In this document: in pieces, positions 55,001 to 64,000 of the stretch
Layout of the letters: each line of letters opens with the position of its first letter
Position numbering within the stretch: the first letter of the stretch is position 1
Source of the DNA: Siphonodentalium dalli
Lineage: Eukaryota; Mollusca; Scaphopoda; Gadilida; Siphonodentaliidae
DNA: 64,000 nucleotides
Assembly (NCBI GenBank): GCA_032622095.1
Contig: CP136067.1
Span: 91,690,707 to 91,754,706 of the forward strand
Direction: 5' to 3'
Translations under genes and position numbers: made by a program
Notes under the pieces: generated by a model
Seen by the model: only the letters and a program-made list of their open reading frames with translations
The model's database searches: none
What the model was told of the DNA's origin: nothing

Positions 55001-55297
55001 TTTTGTCTTGAGTTTTGTCAGCAAAAAATATTGCGACTGGCTTCTTCGGAGTTGAAGTGTAAAGTGTAGAATTACACCTGCTTTTATAGCATTCGATGCA
55101 TTCGATGCTATAAAAGCAGGTGTAATTCTACACTTTACACTTCAACTCCGAAGAAGCCAGTCGCAATATTTTTTGCTGACAAAACTCAAGACAAAAATGT
55201 TTAAGAGAATTAAAAGACCTGTTTCAGACGATGCCACCAGCGAAGAAGATATTGTTAGAAAAAGACCAAGGCCTGCAGTTATTGAAGAGAGCGATAT
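54900..55297. repeat. Joined terminal inverted repeats (right arm), shared promoter and N-terminus
   Basis: Palindrome of ~199-bp arms centred at 55098.5 with one mismatch (GCGAT/GTGAT) outside the central direct repeat GCATTCGATGCATTCGATGC. Each arm contains TATAAAAGCAGG, a ~55-nt leader with CACTTCAACTCC about 30 bp from the TATA, an ATG and 33 codons. Similarity stops after GAAGAGAGYGATAT. The linear genome would thus have ~200-bp terminal repeats, each driving one inward gene. Confidence 0.9.
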
Positions 55298-55796
55298 TGA
55301 GCTACATAAAGAAGATTCAAAAAAATCTACACAACCACAGACTAGAAAAATTCAAGATAATCTTGTCGAATTGAGACAGATCTCTACCGATTTGTTTAAA
55401 CTTTGTAACAAAATGCAATGGCAAGAGAAACAAGAGAAAAACAAAGCTGATAAAAATTGGAAACCGTCATATGGTTACTGTTACAAATGCGGACAAGACA
55501 CCCATTGGTCCTTCCATTGTAAAGTAGATTTCGGCAACAAAAAAAATGTGAAAACTATACAAAAGTCTACAAGCAGTAACAATACAAGAACAAATGCAGA
55601 TATCAAAACTGAAGAGATGTCTACAACATCAGATTTTTCCAAACAAGACCGACCTGTTGATCCTACGAATGATTCACAGAATAAATCTGAAGATAAACAT
55701 CCAGAAATTGAAAATTCCAAGAAAACTTCCAAGAAAAAGAAGCTGAGACCATTCTACATTCCAAAAACAGATAAACGAATCGACACAAACAATTGA
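55197..55796 (+). CDS. CCHC zinc-knuckle viral protein, 199 aa (right arm, intact)
   Basis: The ATG at 55197 is used because the in-frame TTG codons upstream have no support and the polymerase uses the mirror ATG. Residues 1-33 (MFKRIKRPVSDDATSEEDIV, then RKRPRPAVIEESD) equal the polymerase N-terminus and look like a bipartite nuclear signal. A helix (KIQDNLVELRQISTDLF) precedes the zinc knuckle C95-x2-C98-x4-H103-x4-C108 with aromatic neighbours, a retroviral-nucleocapsid-like fold that binds single-stranded nucleic acid. The tail is Lys-rich (SKKTSKKKKLRPFYIP). An AATAAA at 55812-55817 follows the stop, so this gene uses ordinary polyadenylation, unlike its neighbours. Confidence 0.8.
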   Translation: MFKRIKRPVSDDATSEEDIVRKRPRPAVIEESDIELHKEDSKKSTQPQTRKIQDNLVELRQISTDLFKLCNKMQWQEKQEKNKADKNWKPSYGYCYKCGQDTHWSFHCKVDFGNKKNVKTIQKSTSSNNTRTNADIKTEEMSTTSDFSKQDRPVDPTNDSQNKSEDKHPEIENSKKTSKKKKLRPFYIPKTDKRIDTNN

Positions 55797-55884
55797 AAAT
55801 TATGTTGTGTGAATAAATTATGAATTGAACAATCGTGTTTTGTTTTTTCAGCTATGAAAGAGTAACCTTTTGGGAAATGTGGGT

Positions 55885-55900
55885 GGCCCTGAAAAGGGCC
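55885..55900 (-). terminator. Histone-type 3' stem-loop of the 117-aa gene (right arm)
   Basis: Mirror of 43215-43230 with identical stem, loop and flanks, including ACCCACA and TTTCCCAAAAGG. Confidence 0.9.
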
Positions 55901-55919
55901 GTTTTCTCTTTTCCAGGAT

Positions 55920-56273
55920 TCATATGAATTCTGACAAATCAGGATATATCCCGTTGGGATTAATTGTCACAGACCAAATAGGATTTGATCTGTGCGTCGC
56001 ACCAGCCTGAGCAAAGCTGTCAATCGCTGCATTGCACAGATCTTTCTTCTTGATCTGTGACAAGATCTCCACGAGATCAAGATTGCTTGATTCTTGAACA
56101 TCACATACTTTAGGCAATGGTCGTCGGCGAGCCAAAAAATCTCTTATCATCTGCTTCTGAACCATACTTTGTTTAGGAGAATCCTGCCATTTCCTATATC
56201 TTCTTATTTCCGTCTCCTCTGAAGAATCTCTCTTCCTCCACAACTTCTTGAGAAATTTCTTTAAAGACGGCAT
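55920..56273 (-). CDS. Viral protein of unknown function, 117 aa (right arm, intact)
   Basis: Copy of 42842-43195, open throughout, with the same amphipathic SLKKFLKKLWRKR start. Differences: Thr for Ala in QAGATHRS and final Ile for Leu. It is one of two viral genes open in both arms. Confidence 0.7.
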   Translation of the reverse strand: MPSLKKFLKKLWRKRDSSEETEIRRYRKWQDSPKQSMVQKQMIRDFLARRRPLPKVCDVQESSNLDLVEILSQIKKKDLCNAAIDSFAQAGATHRSNPIWSVTINPNGIYPDLSEFI

Positions 56274-56876
56274 AATGAATGAAGTTCACTGAAAAAGTGA
56301 AAATATTTGACAAGGGACACAATGAAATTACATGTCGCGTTGGCGTTAAAATTGACAAATATTTCCTGACGTTGTGTTTTTTCAGAGACGGATCAACATG
56401 CATATTTTTCTTGATCAGTATTGCATAGCGATCAAACAAATGTTTTTAATTTCGTTAGATCATTATCTATTATTTGGTACACATGATTGATATATTTATT
56501 ACCTCGTTAGGAAAATATGGAATGTTTTTCTAGTTTTTGTTTTTGGAATTGTACATATTTTATACATAAAAACTGAACACAAGAAACATACTGAACATTT
56601 TTCTTGATCATTGCATTTGATAACTTTACTTGGTCATCGTTTATGAACGAAGATGAATTCATATATTAAAACATCTTAATTAATTGCATATACTATCATG
56701 AATTTAATCTATAACATATCGAAATGGTGAAACTAACAGATAATGCACTGAAAAGAAACACAACGTCAGGAAACATTTGTCATTTTTAACGTCAAAGTAT
56801 TATGTGCTTTCTCTACCGCCCGCGCAATTGTGATACAAGTTCAAGACGGATCTTCAGACTTATTCTGCATTCAAAG
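56274..56876. promoter_or_regulatory. Bidirectional intergenic cassette copy 2 (right arm)
   Basis: Mirror of 42,229-42,841: TATA-like CATATTTTATACATAAAAAC, the GATCAACATGCATATTTTTC block and CTTTCTCTACCGCCCGCGC ahead of the + strand gene. Confidence 0.6.
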
Positions 56877-57095
56877 ATGACTGCAATACCCGAACCCTTG
56901 ATGGCGATACTGAGAGGAACTATGGGGATAACACCGCAGATAATGTGGGGCAGGTACGCAAGAGAAGTGACCGATCGTTCAAAGCTGATCATGCAAAAAA
57001 GAACAGCAACCATACCAACAGAGTCTAGCTGTCCTATTTTATCTGAGGCGGGGCAACAAAAGCAAAATTCTCACTCTGAGAAAATTGGGGAGTGA
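56877..57095 (+). CDS. Viral protein of unknown function, 72 aa (right arm)
   Basis: Copy of 42010-42228, open throughout. ATG at 56877 in TTCTGCATTCAAAGATGACTGC, the same 22-nt start context as the OTU-like gene at 58801. Residue 2 is Thr here, Ile in the left arm. No domain recognised. Confidence 0.65.
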   Translation: MTAIPEPLMAILRGTMGITPQIMWGRYAREVTDRSKLIMQKRTATIPTESSCPILSEAGQQKQNSHSEKIGE

Positions 57096-57115
57096 ATTTT
57101 GATGTCGTACAAAAC

Positions 57116-57158
57116 GGCCCTTTTCAGGGCCAAAACAAAAACGGTTCTTTTCAGGACC
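57116..57158 (+). terminator. Tandem histone-type stem-loops of the 72-aa gene (right arm)
   Basis: GGCCCTTTTCAGGGCC (57116-57131), then GGTTCTTTTCAGGACC (57143-57158) and CAAAAAGAAAAAC downstream. Mirror of 41947-41989. Confidence 0.85.
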
Positions 57159-57368
57159 AACCAATTTTTTCAAAAAGAAAAACTTTTAGCATTGCTTAAG
57201 AACTAATAATGTTCATTGTACCCTATGTTTCGTTTTGAAAAAATCACGCCACGAATAATTTAAAACAAAATACACTTGCAAATATTTGTTGTTGAATAAA
57301 TTATGAAATGAACAATCGTGTTTTGTTTTTTTCAGCTATGAAAGAGTAACCTTTTGGGAAATGTGTGT

Positions 57369-57384
57369 GGCCCTGAAAAGGGCC
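57369..57384 (-). terminator. Histone-type 3' stem-loop of the 162-aa gene (right arm)
   Basis: Mirror of 41721-41736 with the same ACACACA and CCCAAAAGG flanks on the minus strand. Confidence 0.85.
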
Positions 57385-57406
57385 GTTTTAAATTTATCAT
57401 CTGACT

Positions 57407-57892
57407 TTAACACCGTTTTGTGTTTTTCTTATATCTTGACATATCTTTCCCATGAGAACCGAGAGCTTTTGCGAATTCATCACAATTCTCTGTATCTCTA
57501 GATTCTTCACAAGGAAGATGAAATCTGACTTTTGTCTCAGTAGAAGCCTTCATGACACTCTTAGGTTGTTTTTCGTTCGTCGCCGATGATTTTGCTTTTT
57601 TGATCTGTTTCTGCTCTTTCGATCTCTCAACATCATGAACCCTGATTTGGATATCTATCTGTTCTGCAGCGAAACGAAGATTCACTTTCACTTCTTGATG
57701 CGTTACTTGCGTTTTCACGTCAATATCCCTGCGAAGACATCTCAGTTCATCTAAAATCGCTTTTAAAATGAGTGTATCACCACCTATAGTCATTGTCGTA
57801 TTAGCTTGACTGTTGACTGTGGCGCAGCATATGTATTCTGTGCAACAGGACTACTGTATATCTCACTCTGAATAAATTCTGTTAACGGATCC
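57407..57892 (-). pseudogene. 162-aa viral gene, right arm (one-base deletion)
   Basis: Copy of 41210-41698. One C is missing from CAACAGTCCAAGC (here CAACAGTCAAGC, ~57,810), breaking the frame near codon 27. The rest (MTIGGDTLILKAILDELRCL to KKNTKRC) is open as 128 codons from an internal Met. Confidence 0.75.
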
Positions 57893-58800
57893 ATCTCTTG
57901 ATAGCAATGCAATGTAAGGTTGATCAAATTCGAAAATATTTGTATACATTTGACACGGGCGACAATGAAATCACATGTCGCATTGGCGTTAAAATTGACA
58001 AATATTTCCTGCCGTTATGTTTTTTCAGAGACGGATCAACATGCATATTTTTCTTGATCATTATTGCATAGCGATCAAACAAATGTTTTTAATTTCGTTA
58101 GATCATTATCTATTATTTGGTACTCATGATTGATATATTTATTACCTCGTTAGGAAAATATGGAATGTTTTTCTAGTTTTTGTTTTTGGGATTGTACATA
58201 TTTTATACATAAAACTGAACACAAGATTGTCACACGGGCGTCAATGAAAACACAACGCATCGAACTTAAAAATTGACAAGTATTTCCTCAAGTTGTGTTT
58301 TTTCAGAGACGGATCAACATGCATATTTTTCTTGATCATTATTGTATAGCGATCAAACAAATGTTTTTAATTTCGTTAGATCATTATCTATTATTTGGTA
58401 CACATGATTTGATATATTTGTTACCTCGTTAGGAAAATATGGAATGTTTTTCTAGTTTTTGTTTTTGGAATTGTACATATTTTATACATAAAAACTGAAC
58501 ACAAGAAACATACTGAACATTTTTCTTGATCATTGCATTTGATAAATTTACTTGGTCATCGTTTATGAATGAAGATGAATTCATATATTAAAACATCTTA
58601 ATTAATTGCATATACTATCATGAATTTAATCTATAACATATCGAAATGGTGAAAGTAACAGATAATGCACTGAAAAGAAACACAACGTCAGGAAACATTT
58701 GTCATTTTTAACGTCAAAGTGTTATGTGCTTTCTCTACCGCCCGCACAATCGTGATATATGTTCAAGCACGGCAGCGAACAATTTATTCTGCATTCAAAG
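57893..58800. promoter_or_regulatory. Bidirectional intergenic cassette copy 1 (right arm)
   Basis: Mirror of 40,306-41,209 with the ~280-bp unit twice. TTTCTCTACCGCCCGCACAA and TTTATTCTGCATTCAAAG lead into the OTU-like gene. Confidence 0.6.
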
Positions 58801-59265
58801 ATGACTGCTGTAAACATAACCGATCTTGACGAGATAATGGTCCGTGGGGTATACTGTAAAGCAGTGTACGGCGAAGAAATATCTCTATTTTGGAAGGCAC
58901 TCAGCATTGGGATTTACGGGACGACCGATGGATGGATGGTTCTGAGAGATGCGGCCGTTGACCTGTACTACACAGAGAGGGACGATCATGGTGCGTCGGC
59001 ACAATACTTACGACACTCACCACTTTTGGCCGAATCAAGATTGATGGTTGAATTAGTGGCGACTGTTATACAGCGACCTATCGTCATGTTTGATGCTACC
59101 AAAGGCGGCTACAAATCAACACCAAGATTCAAGTCATCAATACCTCTAGTGTGGATCCCCCACGTTTGCCACGAGCATTATTGTGAATGCGAAATATGGA
59201 TGAGGAGAGGAGACAAATCAATTGAAGTTTTGGCGAACAAAGAAGTTCAATGTGGCGGATTCTAA
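58801..59265 (+). CDS. OTU-like viral protein, 154 aa (right arm, intact)
   Basis: MTAVNITDLDEIMVRGVYCK starts the protein. EEISLFWKALSIGIYGTTDG and WMVLRDAAVDLYYTER match the start of OTU-fold cysteine proteases (usual D-G-x-C-L-F-RALS, then a helix). SRLMVELVATVIQRPIVMFD matches the 'E-ALA---N--I-V' strand and VWIPHVCHEHYCECE the C-terminal His region. The catalytic Cys position is Ser (ISLF), so it may be a non-catalytic ubiquitin-binding or regulatory OTU-like protein. OTU proteases usually remove ubiquitin and are used by viruses against host signalling; that role here is inference. Left copy has a 35-bp deletion. A histone-type stem-loop starts 20 nt after the stop. Confidence 0.6.
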   Translation: MTAVNITDLDEIMVRGVYCKAVYGEEISLFWKALSIGIYGTTDGWMVLRDAAVDLYYTERDDHGASAQYLRHSPLLAESRLMVELVATVIQRPIVMFDATKGGYKSTPRFKSSIPLVWIPHVCHEHYCECEIWMRRGDKSIEVLANKEVQCGGF

Positions 59266-59284
59266 ACTATAACAAAAATAAAAC

Positions 59285-59300
59285 GGCCCTTTTCAGGGCC
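59285..59300 (+). terminator. Histone-type 3' stem-loop of the OTU-like gene (right arm)
   Basis: AAAAC-GGCCCTTTTCAGGGCC-ACTAACTG followed by CGAAAAGATACTC. Mirror of 39841-39856. Confidence 0.85.
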
Positions 59301-59449
59301 ACTAACTGATCGAAAAGATACTCTTGATAGCTAATTGATATTTTCCAAAGTGAGATTTTCCTTTTGAAAAAAATAATTCTAAGTCCATTTTCATTTTTTC
59401 GATCAGAAATGTCACATCAATGACAGGAACATCTATCCTCAGGGGGGGG

Positions 59450-59665
59450 CTATGGCCCAGTACCCCCCAGACATGGGCACTATGTGTGGGGGGTACTGGG
59501 CCATAGTGCCCATGTCTGGGGGTACTGGGCCATAGTGCCCATGTCTGGGGGATACTGGGCCATAGTGCCCATGTCTGGGGGGTACTGGGCCATAGTGCCC
59601 ATGTCTGGGGGGTACTGGGCCATAGTTCCCATGGCTGGGGGTACTGGGCCATAGTGCCCCCCATT
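59450..59665. repeat. 30-bp minisatellite (right arm)
   Basis: About seven units of TGGGCCATAGTGCCCATGTC with TGGGGGGTAC, against about five in the left arm. Marks the boundary between viral sequence and the retrotransposon. Confidence 0.9.
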
Positions 59666-61860
59666 ACTACTCGTGTGGCCAGATTAAATGTGCGTTTTAT
59701 GGTGCTACAAAATCTGCAAGTATAGACACATTCTACACCTAGGTAAACAAATTCCTTAACGACTTGGAATTCAACCCCCCTGTATATGAATATTGGTATG
59801 CATTTAGGTAATTTTTTATAGAATATCATTATTTTCGTATTTTTTTTAATATGCGAAAGCCTGTAACGCTCGGTGCCTTTCATCTTAGCTTTCACTAAGT
59901 ATAACTGTATCATCAGCATAAAACAAACAAAACAGTCGTATATTTACACCCGCATTGTCCATAATATATCATCATGAAAATCGAGGCTTTTGGTGGAACA
60001 ATCGTTCATGAACAATGTTAGATCGTCAATGTGGATGAAAAATAATAACGGTGACATAATTTCACCTTGAAATAACCATACAAAACTAGGAAAGAAGTCC
60101 GTTTTGGTTCCATCAGATTTAACACATATTTTATTTTGCTGTACATGTTTCTTATAAGCCTAAATATATATATGTTCCCATTAATACCGCTTTGAATTAG
60201 CTTCAACAATAAGCCTTCTCGCCATACTAAATCAAAAGTCTTGCGAAAGTCGATAAATGCACAAAATAACTTTCGACCAGACGACAGGTATAAATTTATA
60301 ATACTACGCAATACAAATATATTGTCAATTGTAGAATGGCAACTTCTGAAACCAGTCTGGAATTTACTTATCGTCTCATATATAGTCATCCGAGTACGAA
60401 ACTAATCTAGCATTCAAAATAGTAGTAAAAACTTTTGATAGACAACTAAGTAATGTCATTCCACGATACGAATCCGGACTTCCAGGTTCACCCGATTTTT
60501 GTTATATCAGTTGGACCATTCCAATCGCCCAATCTGTCGGAAATATACCTGAATTTAATATCACATTGAAATATTTAGTATACAATGGCAACACCTGGTC
60601 TAAAGACGACTTTATATACTCGTTAAGAACCATGTCGGATCCCGGAGCTTTATTATTCCGAGTTTTAATTATTGTCCTTCGTACCTCTTCATCAGTTATC
60701 GAGTCATTGAGATAAGTCGAGTTTGATAAATCAATTTCAGAATCAACACGTCTGCTCAAATAATCGTCACTGTGTTCTGAGGCATGTATTTTTTTGAAAT
60801 GATCATGAAACACATCTGGGGGCACCTGACATTGTTTATGACTCATTTGCGTTGGCGCCAGAACTCGAAAGTCTATTGAGTTCTTTCCAAAACTCCTTCA
60901 GCGAAGACTTATTGAATCTTTTGAGTTCGTCGACATTGGATGCGTTCTTATTTTTGATTTTGCTATCCACCAGTTTCCGATAATGTATGGCCGACTCATT
61001 CATTAGAAGTTTATTTTCAAGCGTTTTGTCCAGATTATAGTCGGATTTTTGTATATGAAATTTCTTACGAGCGTCGCGGCAATCCGTATCAAACCAAGGT
61101 TTCTGACGCGATTTGTTATTCCCCTTCTTTCGTTTAACACCAAAAGTTTTCCTTGCTGCGGATACAAGCATGTCAGAAATGTCACGGCTCACATTGTCAA
61201 TGTCCGAAGATGTGGTATTCCCTTATATAGAACTGAGGCATTCCAGAATGTTTTTAGATCTTGTGTAATAAATGTTGGTTTGATACTCTACATTTTTTTC
61301 TGGGTCCCACCGTCTGATTTATACCTGTTCTGGTAAGGATTCTATTTCTGATAAGCAGTTGGTATGTTGTGTCCTCACGTTGGTGTCGAAGTTTAATTCG
61401 ATATGTAGCCCAGAATGATCATCACTCCAAAATGGTGAAAAGGGGTTCACACGGAAGTTCTTCATTAATCTGAGAATATTTATATTCCCGATCATATAGT
61501 CGATTACACTACAGTCATTGGATGTTAATTTTCCATTATTCTTATCTTCACCAAATCGTCCGTTAAATATGCATAAATCAGTGATTCCGCATAAATTTAA
61601 AAGTTTATATCCATAAATATTGACCCTGCCCCTATCTTCGGAATATCGTTTAGGTACTTCATAAGCCCAAATGTCTCTTTCATTCTGGGTTATAAAACCA
61701 GATGGGTACCCCATAATTTCATTGTATTAATAATGTCCTGGGTCGGGTACCTTTCTGTCTTGTCAGTATTACTTGTCCTAGAATTTAAATTTACTACTAG
61801 AAGTATAGGCTCATCAACTATATATATTTTAATATTCCTTCTGTTGATGTCGATTTTAAC
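59666..61860 (-). pseudogene. Decayed non-LTR retrotransposon (right arm)
   Basis: Mirror of 37,340-39,535 with the same broken EN and RT frames (DLCIFNGRFGEDKNN, CAFIDFRKTFDLVW, NNKAPGSDMVLNEYI). Small differences include Ser38 codon changes and CGC for CAT before the NIFVL block (VLRS versus VLHS). Confidence 0.9.
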
Positions 61861-64000
61861 AAATAGGAATATTTATGCAACGAACGCCGCCCGTGCCTTT
61901 AATGTGATTTTCCCTAGCTGTGAAAGACGGAATCGCCGAGTCTTGCGCTTCTCATAAGCGAGAGGTTTATTGTCATCTGCGTTGCTGCTGTCTTCGGGTG
62001 TGGACCGCCTTGATTGTGTTGAATGTGAACCTTTGCTGAAGTTAAAATATACTGAAGACACCAAGAAATTATAGATTCAAGCATTAACTCAATAATCAAA
62101 TCGAACGGATAATGGCATGTTTACGCTGATTATATGGCCACTCTCCTGGGAATCACTGTCCAAGTACTATTCAACTTGATTAAAATATAATAAATAAATG
62201 TATTGCCTCTACTACAGACCGAGCTACCAGTTAGGCAAATTGTTGCTATTATGCATACAATCATCTAATTGGCTGAAGACCACCCACAGTGATCTATCAC
62301 TAAAACGGAGAAGTGCCTTTTTCGTTTGAAAAAAGTTAATTACCTAACCACATTTCATATATATGCCAATTAAGTAAATTTCCTTTAATGCGCTCGTTAG
62401 GTCAGAATCTCTACCTTGTGGGAATTGTACAAACATCGTATTTTTTCATCCATATATTCACTTTTTATGATGTAGTGTCGATCTTTCGGGTGACGTAATT
62501 CTACAACAGCAGGAAGTTATCGATTCAGTTCCCTATTACGCATTCCTTAACGCAAATTCGCAATCAACTTCCAGGTAGAGTTATCTCACATCGCTCCGCT
62601 GAGATACGGAGCTGGAACAAGTTAGCAGACACAAGGCCCAACAATATACTTCATATCTCAAGGTACCCAACACCCTTTACTTGAAAACAATATAAATTTT
62701 AGTTTGAGATGGTCATTCCTATCATCTAGTTATTCGAAGGAATTAAAATTTGTAGTTAGTAGTCTAATAGTAGAGCCAGTTTCAATACATCCGATGTCCG
62801 TTTACTCGCACCCGTAACCCATATTATTCGGATTATCACCGGGCTATACGTGAAGGAACTGTTTATTGATTGGGTGGTTTTCTCCGAAAAGCTGATGAAT
62901 CTCCTCCAGTTGGACCTGAATGAATATTCGAGGAACTAGCAGAAATTTTCTGGTAAGTGTGAAAAGATAGTAAAAATCTGAATACACCAGCGTTTCAAGA
63001 AAAACAAAATACGGAATATGATTATATAAACTCAGAATTGGCGAATGTGTGTGTGGCATGAACATTCGTACTGTGAAATTTCGTTCAAATCATCTGCCAA
63101 TGACAATCCAGATCACAAAAGGTTTACTTGCCCAACTAGTATTTCTATAGTATTTGATTCAATATTATTAATATTTCTATTTAACAAACAATGATTCTAG
63201 GGACTGTGCTATGGCACGGGCGTTGATCACTGTGAGCTAAGCTGATTAGTATGCCGACTACGTGGTGCAATCATTGTTGAACGGCTTGATTGTGTGAGAC
63301 ATTACCTGTTCGCCTTGCGCTGTTTGTGCATCAAATTCGGAAATTGTAGAGTACATCAAGATAGCTGAATACGCTGATGTCTTCTTAAAGGGAATAGTCC
63401 GGTTCAGCAAATGTGGTAGCGATTCGGTGATGAGTTATAAGATTGAAGATAAGTATAATTCTTCTTGGTTAATTGATAATGTGCCATAAAAGGGTTGGTG
63501 AACTGATGTATATCTATTAGAATAAATATACACATAGGCACATGGATCAGTCAACGCACATGCCTTCTAAACAGTTAGTGATACGGCCAGATCAGCCTTA
63601 CTACATTTTCATAAAACAACTCGCATCGTGTGAAACCTAAAATGTGTTGTCCTGCCAGATATCCCCATCGCCCATCGCCCATTGTCACGACCAGATCAGC
63701 GAAGCCGTAAACACCCATAGGGCGTAATCAAACTCGTTTAATTATACTACCATGATGTAACACAGGCGCGTATATTGGGACGGCGCATACGGGCAGTGAA
63801 GGTTTGGATTGGGAAGGTGGGCAGATGTGGCAGTAACGGAAATCCTGAACTCAAATGTTATCCTCACAAAGATGAATACTTGTTTTGTAATAATAAGAAT
63901 TTCATGTTCATTATTCAGCTTTTCATTATATCGGTAGGTCCCAGAAATCCAAGGTCCCATCTACCCAAGGATAAACAGCATCACCCCCGTGTACGTGCAG
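61861..64000. other. Anonymous arm DNA (right arm), no confirmed gene
   Basis: Mirror of 35,082-37,339. Contains the TTAA-MITE terminus near 61,900, the possible exon at ~61,873-62,040 (minus strand), and a single copy of the 19-bp repeat at ~63,742-63,765. The last 11 bases are TGTACGTG-CAG, matching the target duplication plus the first bases of the hAT element that borders the left arm. Confidence 0.5.

Larger units (their letters stand above)
49639..64000. repeat. Right arm of the giant inverted duplication
   Basis: Reverse complement of 35,082-49,545. Private differences on this arm: nonsense changes in the ATPase and in the unknown 213-codon gene, and a one-base loss in the 162-aa gene. 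It retains the full OTU-like and zinc-knuckle genes and the unbroken first 1,082 codons of the polymerase. The arm runs off the window end. Confidence 0.95.

Noticed and set aside
43820-55297. Parvovirus or bidnavirus origin suggested by terminal hairpins plus PolB
   Set aside because: The packaging ATPase, pX-like protein, large zinc-rich PolB and gene content fit Polinton/adintovirus-like genomes; no NS1 helicase or parvoviral capsid is seen.

Overview
The window is nuclear DNA of an AT-rich marine-type invertebrate animal. GT-AG introns, a zona pellucida (ZP) domain gene, Penelope-like and CR1/Jockey-type retroelements, hAT-type and TTAA-type MITEs and tRNA-derived SINEs all point that way. 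A mollusc or other lophotrochozoan is plausible, but I cannot fix the taxon from sequence alone.

Positions 1-35,000 hold one host gene on the + strand buried in repeats. Seven exons (3233-3381, 11847-12022, 13335-13416, 23693-23879, 26205-26340, 28878-28998, 31459-31522) join with fully consistent phases. They encode the end of ZP-N, the whole ZP-C, a GRKKR furin-type site, one transmembrane helix, a short tail and a stop, followed by AATAAA. Its 5' exons are not recognised. The introns contain decayed non-LTR elements, an apparently intact Penelope-like element (ORF1 with an SGNH hydrolase fold, ORF2 with RT and GIY-YIG) whose two ORFs meet at a textbook T TTA AAC -1 slippery site, a 2.7 kb foldback element and an hAT MITE with a perfect 8-bp target duplication. 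Most splice sites of the ZP gene lie at the edge of a tandem array whose unit contains that splice site.

Positions 35,082-64,000 are a giant inverted duplication: arms of at least 14.4 kb around a 93-bp spacer (49,546-49,638), with the right arm leaving the window. Each arm carries, from outside in, anonymous host DNA, a decayed non-LTR retrotransposon, a 30-bp minisatellite and then an endogenous Polinton/adintovirus-like genome. Viral genes in each arm are an OTU-like protein, three small unknown proteins, a CCHC zinc-knuckle protein, a ~0.4 kb palindrome (two terminal inverted repeats joined end to end), a protein-primed-type family B DNA polymerase, an unknown protein, a packaging ATPase and a pX-like small protein that runs into the spacer. 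Capsid, protease and integrase genes are absent. The arms differ by private nonsense changes, frameshifts, deletions, a MITE and repeat-copy changes, so they have diverged since duplication (or are two haplotypes joined by the assembly).

The most unusual feature is that four viral genes per arm end, right after the stop codon, in a metazoan replication-dependent histone-type stem-loop (GGCCCTTTTCAGGGCC, one of them doubled), with a purine-rich element about 12-13 nt downstream, as in histone pre-mRNA processing by SLBP and U7 snRNP. The terminal repeats also give the polymerase and the zinc-knuckle protein an identical, nuclear-signal-like 33-residue N-terminus and a shared bidirectional TATA promoter.
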